Source of the DNA: Roseinatronobacter monicus
Lineage (GTDB): Bacteria; Pseudomonadota; Alphaproteobacteria; Rhodobacterales; Rhodobacteraceae
DNA: 64,000 bases
Direction of reading: 5' to 3'
Assembly (NCBI RefSeq): GCF_006716865.1
Contig: NZ_VFPT01000001.1
Location: 2,351,001 to 2,415,000 of the forward strand
Under the pieces are notes generated by a model. The model was not told where the DNA came from. It saw only the letters and a program-made list of their open reading frames with translations, and made no database searches. The position numbers were made by a program, and so were the translations under genes. This document shows positions 48,695-58,002 of this stretch, piece after piece. Numbering within the stretch: position 1 is the stretch's first letter; every line of letters starts with the position of its first letter.

Positions 48695-49731
48695 TCGAGC
48701 TCTCCTTGTGCCTTGGCCAGAACACGGTCAACGCGCCGGTCCATCATCTTGAACCATAGCGACGGCAGCAACGCAATCACACCCATCGCGGGCAAGCTAT
48801 AGGGCAGCATCGGCATATCCGGCGTCAGACGCAAGGCCGGATAGATTCGCCCCGGATGTGCGTGGTGGTCAGAGTGGCGGGTGACATTGACAGTCATCAG
48901 CGCTGAAAACCAATGCGGACTGTTCCAGCTGTGATGTGTTTGCTGCGGCGCGTAGCTGCCATCGGGCAATTCGCGGCGAGCAAGGCCATAATGCTGGAGG
49001 TAATCGACCATTGCGTGCTGGAATTGCGCATAGCCCCCGAACCCCACCAAGGCCGCGACACCCGCCCACCCCAGCGCAAGCCAGCCAAGCGCCAGCACCG
49101 CAAAGGCCCCGCCCAGATATGTCGCATAAGGGTTCATCCGCCCGGAGCGCGCGGCGCGGACCTGTTCCACGCGGTACCCCTCAGTGAAATTGCGCCATAG
49201 GCTGCGGGGCAGGTAGCGGTAGAAACTGGTGCCCTTGGGCGGAAAATTCGGGTCTTTTGGGGTTGCGACATGCGGATGGTGCAACAGCCGGTGCGAGGTG
49301 GTGACATGGCCGTAGAGCATGGAAATGAACACCCACTTGCCCAAGCTAAACAAACCGCGACCGGTGCGGTGGATCAACTCATGCGCATTGGCGATGCTGA
49401 TCTGCCCGAAGAATAAGCCAAAGCCAAGAAAGGCAGCGATACGTTCGGCCATGCTCAGTCCAGTTGCGCCGCTTACAGCCATCACACCCAAGGCCAGAAG
49501 CCCGAAATGGCTGACCGCCAGCGCCACGGACAGCGCATTGGCCGAGGCTGCGCTGCCGTCCGGGTCAGATGGGGGGGTGAGCAGATGAACAATCTCATCC
49601 AGCGCAAAGGCCATGATTGAAATATAGCCCAGTGCCAGCCATATCCATATGCCACCCTGCACCGCGCCAAGGCCCAGCAAAATGACGGGGGTAAGCGCAG
49701 CAAGCGCAAAAGGGAAAAGGGGCATATTCAT
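48691..49731 (-). CDS. Alkane 1-monooxygenase-like integral membrane di-iron enzyme
   Basis: The 346-residue product has about six membrane segments and the histidine clusters of AlkB-type hydroxylases: HELIHR, HRLLHHPHVATPKDPNFPP, QHYGL, HHSWNS and NVTRHSDHHAHPGR. The extended HH motif and the NxxRHSDHH sequence favour an alkane/alkyl hydroxylase over a simple desaturase. No rubredoxin or alkane regulator lies nearby, so the substrate is open. The start at 49731 is chosen over the frame to 49992; a second ATG two codons later (49725) has better spacing from GGAAAA. Confidence 0.9.
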   Translation of the reverse strand: MNMPLFPFALAALTPVILLGLGAVQGGIWIWLALGYISIMAFALDEIVHLLTPPSDPDGSAASANALSVALAVSHFGLLALGVMAVSGATGLSMAERIAAFLGFGLFFGQISIANAHELIHRTGRGLFSLGKWVFISMLYGHVTTSHRLLHHPHVATPKDPNFPPKGTSFYRYLPRSLWRNFTEGYRVEQVRAARSGRMNPYATYLGGAFAVLALGWLALGWAGVAALVGFGGYAQFQHAMVDYLQHYGLARRELPDGSYAPQQTHHSWNSPHWFSALMTVNVTRHSDHHAHPGRIYPALRLTPDMPMLPYSLPAMGVIALLPSLWFKMMDRRVDRVLAKAQGELE

Positions 49732-49878
49732 TTTTCCGGTAATCACGACGTGAAACAGCCATAGCACGCACACACGTCCTGCACAGCCGCGCATTTTGCC
49801 ACTGTTTGCAGGTTTCGGGTGCTTTCCAAAGCGCCATTCATCAGGTAGCTCTGAGCGAGGCAAGACAAGGATCAGCGC

Positions 49879-50946
49879 ATGTCGTTTTTCAAGAAGCTGA
49901 AAGAGCGGATGTTCCGCTCCTCCTCGAAACTCGACGAGGGGCTGGAAGCGCTTGTGGACGACACGGGCGAAGACCTGCCGCCGCCCCCGCAAGCCCCGGA
50001 CAACCCCGATGTCGTGCCAGAGCCGCGACCTGCACCCGACCCCGCACAGCCCCAGCCCGCGAAACCCGGACTGATTGACCGGATGCTCAGCCGCGATGAT
50101 GCACCGCGCCGGGTGCTGGATGACGACATGCTGGAACGGCTGGAAGAGTTGCTGATCCAGTCTGACATGGGTGTGGAAACCGCCATGCGCGTCAGTGCCA
50201 ATCTGGCCGAGGGGCGCTTTGGGCGCAAAATGTCGGTGAACGAGATCAAGTCAGCGCTGGCTGATGAAATCACCCGCATCATGGACCCTGTGGCCAAGCC
50301 CATGCCCCTCTATGCCGCGCGCCCGCAAGTCGTGCTGGTGGTGGGGGTAAATGGCGCGGGCAAGACTACGACAATCGGCAAATTGGCCAGCCAGTTCCGC
50401 GAGGCCGGAAAATCGGTGATGATCGCGGCAGGCGATACATTCCGCGCCGCCGCAGTCGAGCAGTTGCAAATCTGGGGCACCCGCGCTGGTGTGCCAGTGA
50501 TGACCGCGCCAGAGGGATCAGACCCGGCAAGCCTTGCCTATGACGCGCTGGCGCGGGCCAAAGCGGAAGGCGTGGATTTGCTGATGATTGACACCGCCGG
50601 ACGGCTGCAAAACCGCGCCGATCTGATGGAGGAGCTGGCCAAAATCCTGCGCGTGCTGCGCAAGCTGGACCCAGATGCGCCCCACAACACATTGCTGGTG
50701 CTGGATGCGACGACAGGGCAGAACGCCCTTAATCAGGTCGAGATATTCCGCAAGCTGGCAGATGTCACAGGGCTGGTCATGACCAAGCTTGATGGCACGG
50801 CGCGCGGTGGTGTTCTGGTGGCGTTGGCAGACCGGTTCGGCCTGCCGATCCATGCCATCGGTGTGGGCGAGCAGATCGACGATTTGCAGGCGTTTGATCC
50901 CGAAGAATTTGCGGCCGCGCTGATCGGCACCGACCTTCAGGCGTGA
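49879..50946 (+). CDS. ftsY: Signal recognition particle receptor FtsY
   Basis: The 355-residue SRP receptor GTPase docks ribosomes at the membrane. A short acidic/proline-rich A domain (about 20-65) precedes the NG domain. The P-loop GVNGAGKT is at 156-163, DTAGR and TKLDGTARGG complete the GTP site, and the C-terminus has GVGEQIDDLQAFDPEEF. The A domain is shorter than in E. coli, as in other alphaproteobacteria. The stop overlaps the convergent yqgE end by 10 bases. Confidence 0.96.
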   Translation: MSFFKKLKERMFRSSSKLDEGLEALVDDTGEDLPPPPQAPDNPDVVPEPRPAPDPAQPQPAKPGLIDRMLSRDDAPRRVLDDDMLERLEELLIQSDMGVETAMRVSANLAEGRFGRKMSVNEIKSALADEITRIMDPVAKPMPLYAARPQVVLVVGVNGAGKTTTIGKLASQFREAGKSVMIAAGDTFRAAAVEQLQIWGTRAGVPVMTAPEGSDPASLAYDALARAKAEGVDLLMIDTAGRLQNRADLMEELAKILRVLRKLDPDAPHNTLLVLDATTGQNALNQVEIFRKLADVTGLVMTKLDGTARGGVLVALADRFGLPIHAIGVGEQIDDLQAFDPEEFAAALIGTDLQA

Positions 50947-51515
50947 CCCGACGCCCCGGATAAAAGCCGCGGATCAACCCCGATCTGCCCAAGCGCGGCG
51001 CTCCACTTGCCCGCATCCTCTGTGCCAAACAGCATATCTGGCACACCGTCAGCAATCAGCCAGCCACCTGCCTGAATTTCACCGTCCAGTTGCTCAGGCC
51101 CCCATCCGGCATAGCCAAGGGCCACGATCGACTGCGCTGGCCCCTGCCCGCGCGCCATCTCGGCCAGCACTTCCACAGATGTACTCAGAACGATTCCGTC
51201 AGACACTTGCAAACTGCCTTCTGCATTGAAGAAATCCGGCGAATGCAGCACGAACCCGCGCGAGGTTTCGACCGGACCGCCGAAATGCACAGGGCCATCA
51301 ACCGCATCCGAGCCAAGCCCTCTGCCTGCCTCGGTGGCCTCAATGTTCAGATGTTCCATCAGTTTGATCAGGTTCAGATCTGGCAACGGTTTGTTGATGA
51401 TTACGCCCATAGCGCCGCTCTCGGAATGGGCGCATAAAAACACCACTGAATGCGCGAATCGGGGGTCCGGCATTGACGGCATGGCGATCAGCAGTTTTCC
51501 GATAAGTTGTGTCAT
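50937..51515 (-). CDS. yqgE: YqgE/AlgH family protein (DUF179)
   Basis: The 192-residue product begins MTQLIGKLLIAMPSMPDPRF and contains SVVFLCAHSESGAMGVIINKPL, HFGGPVETSRGFVLHS and GYAGWGPEQLDGEI, all conserved in this family. The molecular role is not firmly known. The start at 51515 is preferred to 51551 since conserved sequence begins there. It is divergent from the DsbD-like gene. Confidence 0.92.
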   Translation of the reverse strand: MTQLIGKLLIAMPSMPDPRFAHSVVFLCAHSESGAMGVIINKPLPDLNLIKLMEHLNIEATEAGRGLGSDAVDGPVHFGGPVETSRGFVLHSPDFFNAEGSLQVSDGIVLSTSVEVLAEMARGQGPAQSIVALGYAGWGPEQLDGEIQAGGWLIADGVPDMLFGTEDAGKWSAALGQIGVDPRLLSGASGHA

Positions 51516-51672
51516 ATCTGTCCGGGTTGTGGCACGCACGTTAGCATGCATGTGTTCTCACGCCTTGCCAAGGGGGGCAAATGTCAGACAGACATGCTTT
51601 TATGGTCACAGCCGTGCCAAGTCGCGCCCTTGTGACTTCCCTTCCCGGCCTGCTCAGGGAATCTAGGAGACG

Positions 51673-52479
51673 ATGAATATGTTTCGCACCCTCGCTACCC
51701 TTTGCGCTTTGGCGGCCCCGTTTGCGGGCCATGCACAGGCACCGCATCCCTCCGAGATTATCGAGGCCAATATGCGTCCCGGTTGGAAAACCGATGCGGG
51801 CACCTATATGGCCGCGCTGCATTTGCAACTGGCCCAAGACTGGATCACCTATTGGCGCCATCCGGGCGAAAGCGGGATCGCGCCCAAGCTGGATATTTCC
51901 GCATCCCGAAATCTGGCGGGCGCGCGCATTCTGTGGCCGGAACCCCGACTGTTTATAATGGCAGGCTTTGCCAGCATCGGCTACGCCGATGACATCGTTC
52001 TGCCCATCGAGCTGACCCCCATCGACCCAAGCCTGCCGGTAGAGTTGAATGCCACCCTGTCTGTCGGGGTCTGCGCTGACATTTGCATTCCGGTCGATCT
52101 GTCGCTGAATGCAGCGGTAAATGGCAAAGGCGCGCCAGACGGTGTGATCGCAGCCGCATTGACCCACCGCCCACGCGATGCGAGCACCGCAGGATTGAAC
52201 GGGATCAGTTGCGCCATCAGCCCCGACAAGCGCGGATTGCGGCTGAGTGCCAGCCTGCAAATGCCGCCACAAGGCACTGACGAATTTGTATTGGTTGAAA
52301 TGCTGGGCACGACGATGCCGGCGCGGGTAATGCCGACGCAGCGTCAGGGCGACACGTTGACCGGACAGACATTGTTTCGCACCAAGACCGGCGGGTCCAT
52401 TGACCGATCGGCCGTGCGGATCAGCGTGGTCAGCGAACACGGAACAACTGTGCATCAGGGCTGCGCGCTGTCAGACTGA
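51673..52479 (+). CDS. Secreted protein with DsbD N-terminal-like domain
   Basis: The 268-residue product has a signal peptide (cleavage near residue 22, AQA) and an immunoglobulin-like fold resembling the alpha domain of DsbD. It carries a cysteine pair, Cys134 and Cys138 in VGVCADICIP, which matches the redox pair of that domain. It has no membrane or thioredoxin domain, so it is an orphan periplasmic module that may pass reducing power from another DsbD/CcdA-type protein. The C-terminus overlaps the convergent RND gene by 9 bases. Confidence 0.82.
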   Translation: MNMFRTLATLCALAAPFAGHAQAPHPSEIIEANMRPGWKTDAGTYMAALHLQLAQDWITYWRHPGESGIAPKLDISASRNLAGARILWPEPRLFIMAGFASIGYADDIVLPIELTPIDPSLPVELNATLSVGVCADICIPVDLSLNAAVNGKGAPDGVIAAALTHRPRDASTAGLNGISCAISPDKRGLRLSASLQMPPQGTDEFVLVEMLGTTMPARVMPTQRQGDTLTGQTLFRTKTGGSIDRSAVRISVVSEHGTTVHQGCALSD

Positions 52480-55400
52480 CGCGACCTTGCGGCGCGCCCC
52501 CATCCACAGCCCCATAGCGCCCAATATCCACGCCACCGCCAAGCCCAGCGCCGCACCGCCCATAAACAGGATCATGGCCGCGCGCATCGGCGCCTCTGCC
52601 AGTGCGGTCAGGAAGTGGGGCAAAGGCATCGTGCCCGACACCATCACACTGCCCATCGTTGCCGCAAACCAGACCCCCAAAACCAGCGCTGCAATCATCG
52701 GCACCAGCGCCACGCCACGCGCAGGCTGCGTCAGTGACCGGCGCAGCGATATGACCTGACGGCGCATGTCGTGCCCAATGGCCAGTACCGCAGGCACCAA
52801 CAGCAACACGATGAACATGCCAAACCCCAGCCCGTATACCAGCGTAATGACTGTTGGCTTCAGGAACGCCGCCTGAGTCGAGTTCTCGAACAGCAAAGGC
52901 GTCAGGCCCAGCACAGTGGTCAGTGTCGTCAGCAGCACAGGGCGCAAGCGGTCGCAGGTTGCATCAATGATCGACGGGATCAGCCCCCGGTCGCGGGCGT
53001 ATTGATCGACCGTGGTCACCAACACAATGGAATCGTTTATGATAATCCCTGCCATCCCCATGACCCCGACAACCGAGAACATGGACATGGCCATGTTCCA
53101 GCTCAGATGCCCGTAAATCACCCCGATCAGCCCAAAAGGAATAACCGCCATCACGACCAAGGGACGCAGCCAACTGGAAAACACCCAAGCCAGCGTCAGA
53201 TAGATCAGGATCAGGCATAACCCGATGCCGATAGCCGCATCGGTCAGGAATTCGCGTTCCTGCTCGGCTTGCCCCGACAGCCGCGTCACGATGCCGAAAT
53301 CGGACTCCAGATCGGGGAGAATACGCTCGGTCAGCAGGCGCGTGATCTCGCGCGCACGGGCGGGATCATCCTCGGACAGATCGCCCGAGACAGTGACCAC
53401 ACGCACACCATTCTCGCGCCGCACCGTTGAAAAGCCCTGCCGCTCGGACACCGAAACAATGTCGCCCAGCGGCACATGGCTGCCGGATTCGGCACGCATC
53501 ATCATGCTGTCCAGAAAATCAGCCGCGCGTTCGGATTGTGGGACTTCCACGCGAATGCGACCTGTACGCAACCCATCGGGGAAGGTCGCTGCCTCTATGC
53601 CCGACAGCCGGTTGCGCAGATCGCGCGAAAGCCCCTCAATGGTGAAGCCCAGCGCCTGCCCTTGCGGGGTCAGTTGCAACAGCAATTCTTGCTTGTCATA
53701 GGGCAGATTGTCTTCCAGCCCTGTGATTTCGGGAAAGGGCACAAGTGCCGCGCGCAATGCCTCAGAGGCCGCTTTCAGCGTCTCGGCATCCCCCCCGCTC
53801 AGATCGACCGAGATTGAATCCCCTCCCGGCCCGGTGCCCCATGAGCGGAAACTGAATTCTTCAAGCCGGGGCAAGGGCTGGACTTCATCTTGCAAGGCTG
53901 ATGCAAAAGCTGCGGAAGACATGCTGCGAAAATCCGCATCCACAAGGTCGATGGAGATGGCCCCAAGAAGGTCACCCTCTTTGTTCTCAGCAGAGGCAAG
54001 CGCCCGTCCCGCATGGCCACCAAGCTCGGCCATGACGAACAGCACGGGGTTGGTGCCGGTCTCTTCCTCGGTGCGGGCGGCGAGTGCGGCAGTTGCGCGC
54101 TGCAATTCGCGCAACATTTCCAGCGTATCGGCGCGGGTCGCACCGTCCGTCATAACAATGTTGCCGGAGATCGAGCCTTGCTCCGGCGGGTTGAAGAACC
54201 TGAACGGCAAATCACCCCGCACCAGATGCGACATCTGAATTGTCAGCAGCGCGATCAGGCCCGCCACAACCGGATAGCGCGCCGCGATGACAAACGCCAT
54301 AAAGGGCCGGAACGCGCGTTCACGCACCCATTTGAAACCGCGATTGACCTGCCGCGAGGGCCAGTCATACCACCGCTCTTTCAGACCGCTGGCAATCGCG
54401 TGATACATGTGGTTGGGCAGGATCAGAAAACACTCGACCAGTGACGCAATCAAGACCGCAATCACGGTCAGCGGAATATCGGCAATCAGACTGCCAAAGC
54501 GCCCCCCCACAAGAATAAGCGCGCCAAAGGCGAGAACTGTCGTGATCGTGGCCGCAAAGACTGGCTGCGCCATACGGGTGGCCGCATTCTCGGCCGCTTC
54601 TGCGGGCGACTCGCCCAGTTCCCGCGCCCGGTAGTCGGCGTGTTCGCCCACCACAATCGCATCATCGACCACGATCCCCAGCGTGATGATCAGCGCAAAC
54701 AGCGAGATCATGTTGAAGCTTAGCCCCATCAGATACATCACCGCAATCGCGGCCAGCATCGCCGCCGGGATACCTGCCGACACCCAAAACGCCGTGCGCG
54801 CATTCAGGAACAAGAACAACAAGACCACCACAAGGCCCAAGCCCAACGTCGCGTTCTTGACCAGTATCATGATCCGGCCAGAGATGAATTCCGCCCGCGT
54901 CGAGACCAGCTCGAACTTGACGCCCTCGGGCAGATCGCGGTTCATCACTTCTGCCATTGCCTGCACGCGCGCCTGAATATCAATAGCATCGCCACGCTCT
55001 GATCGGTCCACGCGCAGGGTGATTGCAGGGTTGTCATCGACCCAGAAAGCGCGGTCACGGTCGATGCCGCCCTCGCTCAGGACCGCGACATCGCCCAGCC
55101 GAAGCACTGTGCCATCGGCGCGGGTGCGCAATGCGATTTCCGCCATCTGCTCGGCGGTACGGCGCTCTGCCCCTGTGCGGACACGCGACATGCCAGACGA
55201 CACCTCGCCTGAGGGGTCTGTGCTGACAGTGCTGCGTATGGCCTGCGCAATGTCGGCCATGCTCAGATCTTGTTCGATCAGGTTGCGCGTCTGCACCTCG
55301 ACCAGCACTTCGGCGCTGGCCACCCCCCGAATGCTGGTGCGGGTAATACCTGCATTATACAGCCTTGCCGCAAATTCATCGGCAAAGCGCGCCAGTTGCT

Positions 55401-55884
55401 CCACCGCGACAGGGCCAGTCACAACCACATTTGTCACCCGATCCGCCCAGCTTGAACGACGGGTGACAGGGGCTTCCACATCCTCAGGCAGATTTCCGAC
55501 CGCATCCAGCGCGTCTTGCACATCAGAATTGGCGCGCGACATGTCCCAACCGGTTTCAAATTCCAGACTGAAGCTGGCGCGCCCCTCGCGCGATTGGGCG
55601 GTAACGCTGGTCACACCGTCCACGGCTTGCAGCGCGGGCCCAACCAGTTGGGCGACACCGCGATCCAGATCTTCCGCCCCTGCCCCCGGCCAGCGAATAT
55701 CGACCGAGACAGTGTCGACAACAACATCCGGAAAGAACTGGGCGCGCATCTGGGGAATAGCCGCCAGACCCGACACGATCATGATGACAAGCAACAGGTT
55801 GGCGGCAGTTTTGTGGCGCGTGAAATACCGGAATATGCCCAGTGCCTGCACGGCCAATCGGTCCTTGGTGCTGCGCACGATCAT
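52471..55884 (-). CDS. RND family efflux transporter permease
   Basis: The 1137-residue product is a proton-driven inner-membrane pump of the AcrB/MMPL superfamily. It has an N-terminal helix, a large periplasmic porter region, and two sets of membrane helices. The proton-relay aspartates are in GIVVDDAIVVGEHADYRA (about residues 408-425). Later segments LIYLTLAWVFSSWLRPLVVMAVIPFGLIGVIYGHL and INDSIVLVTTVDQYARDRG fit the second half. It forms an operon with the adaptor gene 3 bases upstream. Substrate unknown; no outer-membrane factor is in the window. Confidence 0.93.
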   Translation of the reverse strand: MIVRSTKDRLAVQALGIFRYFTRHKTAANLLLVIMIVSGLAAIPQMRAQFFPDVVVDTVSVDIRWPGAGAEDLDRGVAQLVGPALQAVDGVTSVTAQSREGRASFSLEFETGWDMSRANSDVQDALDAVGNLPEDVEAPVTRRSSWADRVTNVVVTGPVAVEQLARFADEFAARLYNAGITRTSIRGVASAEVLVEVQTRNLIEQDLSMADIAQAIRSTVSTDPSGEVSSGMSRVRTGAERRTAEQMAEIALRTRADGTVLRLGDVAVLSEGGIDRDRAFWVDDNPAITLRVDRSERGDAIDIQARVQAMAEVMNRDLPEGVKFELVSTRAEFISGRIMILVKNATLGLGLVVVLLFLFLNARTAFWVSAGIPAAMLAAIAVMYLMGLSFNMISLFALIITLGIVVDDAIVVGEHADYRARELGESPAEAAENAATRMAQPVFAATITTVLAFGALILVGGRFGSLIADIPLTVIAVLIASLVECFLILPNHMYHAIASGLKERWYDWPSRQVNRGFKWVRERAFRPFMAFVIAARYPVVAGLIALLTIQMSHLVRGDLPFRFFNPPEQGSISGNIVMTDGATRADTLEMLRELQRATAALAARTEEETGTNPVLFVMAELGGHAGRALASAENKEGDLLGAISIDLVDADFRSMSSAAFASALQDEVQPLPRLEEFSFRSWGTGPGGDSISVDLSGGDAETLKAASEALRAALVPFPEITGLEDNLPYDKQELLLQLTPQGQALGFTIEGLSRDLRNRLSGIEAATFPDGLRTGRIRVEVPQSERAADFLDSMMMRAESGSHVPLGDIVSVSERQGFSTVRRENGVRVVTVSGDLSEDDPARAREITRLLTERILPDLESDFGIVTRLSGQAEQEREFLTDAAIGIGLCLILIYLTLAWVFSSWLRPLVVMAVIPFGLIGVIYGHLSWNMAMSMFSVVGVMGMAGIIINDSIVLVTTVDQYARDRGLIPSIIDATCDRLRPVLLTTLTTVLGLTPLLFENSTQAAFLKPTVITLVYGLGFGMFIVLLLVPAVLAIGHDMRRQVISLRRSLTQPARGVALVPMIAALVLGVWFAATMGSVMVSGTMPLPHFLTALAEAPMRAAMILFMGGAALGLAVAWILGAMGLWMGARRKVASV

Positions 55885-55887
55885 GCC

Positions 55888-57372
55888 TTATCCCCCACGT
55901 TGCGGGCGACCGGCATTGTCAGTTTCCAGCCGTTCCAACATACTGGCTGGCACCGTATCTTCCGACAGTTGCGCAATCATGCGCGCACGCACCGTTTCGG
56001 GCATACCTGTGTTGCCTTCGACCTGCGCAATCAGGCGGGCACGGCGTTCCGGGTCGAGCGTCACCATTTCCGGCGCGTCAAGCACCACTTCACCCGTGGC
56101 AGTTTCGCGCTGCGGGCGCACCAGAATGCCCGTCCCAAGGCTTGGGCCGATCTCGCGAACAATCTCCAGTCCGGCAAGCGCGCCCGCTTCAACCAGAACG
56201 CTGTCGCCCTGACGCCGCACGATTGTGACAGGCCGCGCGCTTAGGCGATTGTCATCATTGATGACCAGCACATTGCCCGCGGCATTCACTGCCGTTGCAG
56301 GCAAAAGCGCCACATCTTGTAATGCAGGTTCCTGTAGGCGTACCGTCACGAAATCGCCGGGGCGAAAGCCGCGCGGCGCGACCAGTTCGACAAACAATTG
56401 CCGCCCGCTTTGCCCCTGCTCCACAGTGGCAGAGGCCCGGACCAACCGCGCGGGCGAGGTAATCTCGAACCCGGCGACTTCCAGCGCGACCTCGGCCTCG
56501 CTGCTTTGCAGGCGCCCGTCATCATCAATCAGGCGCAAATATTGCGCCGTCGAGACGCGAACTGCGACCTCAAGCGAGTCGGGGTCGATGATGCGGCCAA
56601 GCTGTTCATTCGAACTTACCAGCCCGCCTTGCACGATGCTGACATCGGCCAGTGTTCCGCCAAAATTTGCATAGACCCGCGTATCGGACAGGCGGCGCTC
56701 GGCCTCGGCCAATGAGATGCGCTGACGCTCCAGCGCGCTTTCGGCCTGATCGCGGCGGGCGATGGCTTGTGCTTCGGCCTGCCTGCGTCCGACAGTTGCC
56801 TGTCGTGCGGATGACAGCGCAAGCTCTGCCTCCTCCAGCGCGGCTTCAGTCGAGACGCCGCGTTCTGCCAATTCCTGACGGCGGTCCAGCGCGCGGACAC
56901 GCAGGTCAAACTGCGCCTGCGCGGCGGCCACATCTTCGCCAGCAAGGTCCAGCGCGCGGGTTGCGTCACGCAACTCTGACTCGGCGCGGGCAAGGTCTGA
57001 GCGCTCCAACGCCAGGGCAGCCTCGGCGTCGGCGGGGTCTATGCGGAACAGCAACTGCCCCTCGCGCACCTCTGCCCCGTCTTCAAAGCCCTGCGCCACT
57101 TCCAGCACACGCCCGCCAACAGGCGCGCGCAATTCCAATGAGCGGCGCGTGCGCACTTCGCCAAAGGCCGAGAGGGTTGGCGTCACCTCGCTTGCTGTGA
57201 CAGGCAATGCCCGGACCGTGAACACGCGCTCGCGCGCGCCCTGCCCCGGCCCACCGGGAACGTCTGCGCGACTTTGGATCGCGGTGACAAGCGTATAGCC
57301 CGCATAGCCCAGCGCAGCGATGGACATGGTCGCAAGAAAAAGCCCAAGCAGGCTGCGGGTCAGAAATCGCAT
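55888..57372 (-). CDS. RND efflux periplasmic adaptor (membrane fusion protein)
   Basis: The 494-residue adaptor has an N-terminal membrane anchor (about 7-27), a barrel-sandwich domain (LELRAPVGGRVLEVAQGFEDGAEVREGQLLFRIDPADA) and a long alpha-helical hairpin of about 100 residues rich in Ala, Glu, Arg and Gln. Beta-barrel and membrane-proximal domains follow. It bridges the pump permease to an outer-membrane channel. The permease gene follows after 3 bases. About 100 residues at the C-terminus (EGNTGMPETVRARMIAQLSEDTVP) extend beyond the usual adaptor fold. Confidence 0.92.
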   Translation of the reverse strand: MRFLTRSLLGLFLATMSIAALGYAGYTLVTAIQSRADVPGGPGQGARERVFTVRALPVTASEVTPTLSAFGEVRTRRSLELRAPVGGRVLEVAQGFEDGAEVREGQLLFRIDPADAEAALALERSDLARAESELRDATRALDLAGEDVAAAQAQFDLRVRALDRRQELAERGVSTEAALEEAELALSSARQATVGRRQAEAQAIARRDQAESALERQRISLAEAERRLSDTRVYANFGGTLADVSIVQGGLVSSNEQLGRIIDPDSLEVAVRVSTAQYLRLIDDDGRLQSSEAEVALEVAGFEITSPARLVRASATVEQGQSGRQLFVELVAPRGFRPGDFVTVRLQEPALQDVALLPATAVNAAGNVLVINDDNRLSARPVTIVRRQGDSVLVEAGALAGLEIVREIGPSLGTGILVRPQRETATGEVVLDAPEMVTLDPERRARLIAQVEGNTGMPETVRARMIAQLSEDTVPASMLERLETDNAGRPQRGG

Positions 57373-57459
57373 GGCTATTCCAGTTCAGGATGACGGCACA
57401 CAAAAGAAACTACGCCGCAAAAGCTGCATCAGTTCAATAAACTTCAACGCAACAAGGCG

Positions 57460-58002
57460 TTACTTCCGTCGCAGATGTTCATCGAGACGGGGAAATATTT
57501 CTACAAAATTGCAAGGCCGGTGGCGAAAGTCGAATTGAAATGACAGAATTTCATCCCACGCATCCTTGCATGCGCCGGGCGAGCCGGGCAGCGCAAACAG
57601 ATATGTCCCCTGCGCCACGCCCGCACAGGCCCGCGACTGCACGGCCGATGTGCCGATCTTCTGCATCGAGACGATGGTAAACACAGTGCCAAACGCCTCG
57701 ATTTCTTTCTCGTACACATCGCGGTGCGCCTCGACCGTGACGTCGCGGCCGGTCAAGCCGGTGCCGCCGGTGGTCAGGATCGCGTCAATTTCTGGGTCTG
57801 CACACCATGCGCGCAACTGTGCTGCAATCTGTGCGCGTTCATCGCGCACAATGTCGCGCGCGGCCAGAACATGGCCCGCCCCCTCGATCCGCGCGACAAG
57901 AGTGTCACCGGATTTGTCGGTGCCGGGATCGCGGGTGTCAGACACGGTAAGCACTGCGAAGCGCACCGGCATAAAGGGTTTGGTTTCGTCAATTCGGCTC
58001 AT
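57460..58002 (-). CDS. moaB: Molybdenum cofactor biosynthesis protein MoaB
   Basis: The 180-residue product belongs to the MogA/MoaB molybdopterin-binding family. TVSDTRDPGTDKSGDTL, ILTTGGTGLTGRDVT and FALPGSPGACKDAWDEIL are the conserved loops. It adenylylates or binds molybdopterin in cofactor synthesis. The ATG at 58002 overlaps the stop of the preceding uracil-DNA glycosylase gene (ATGA), so they are coupled; the longer frame lies inside that gene. Confidence 0.93.
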   Translation of the reverse strand: MSRIDETKPFMPVRFAVLTVSDTRDPGTDKSGDTLVARIEGAGHVLAARDIVRDERAQIAAQLRAWCADPEIDAILTTGGTGLTGRDVTVEAHRDVYEKEIEAFGTVFTIVSMQKIGTSAVQSRACAGVAQGTYLFALPGSPGACKDAWDEILSFQFDFRHRPCNFVEIFPRLDEHLRRK

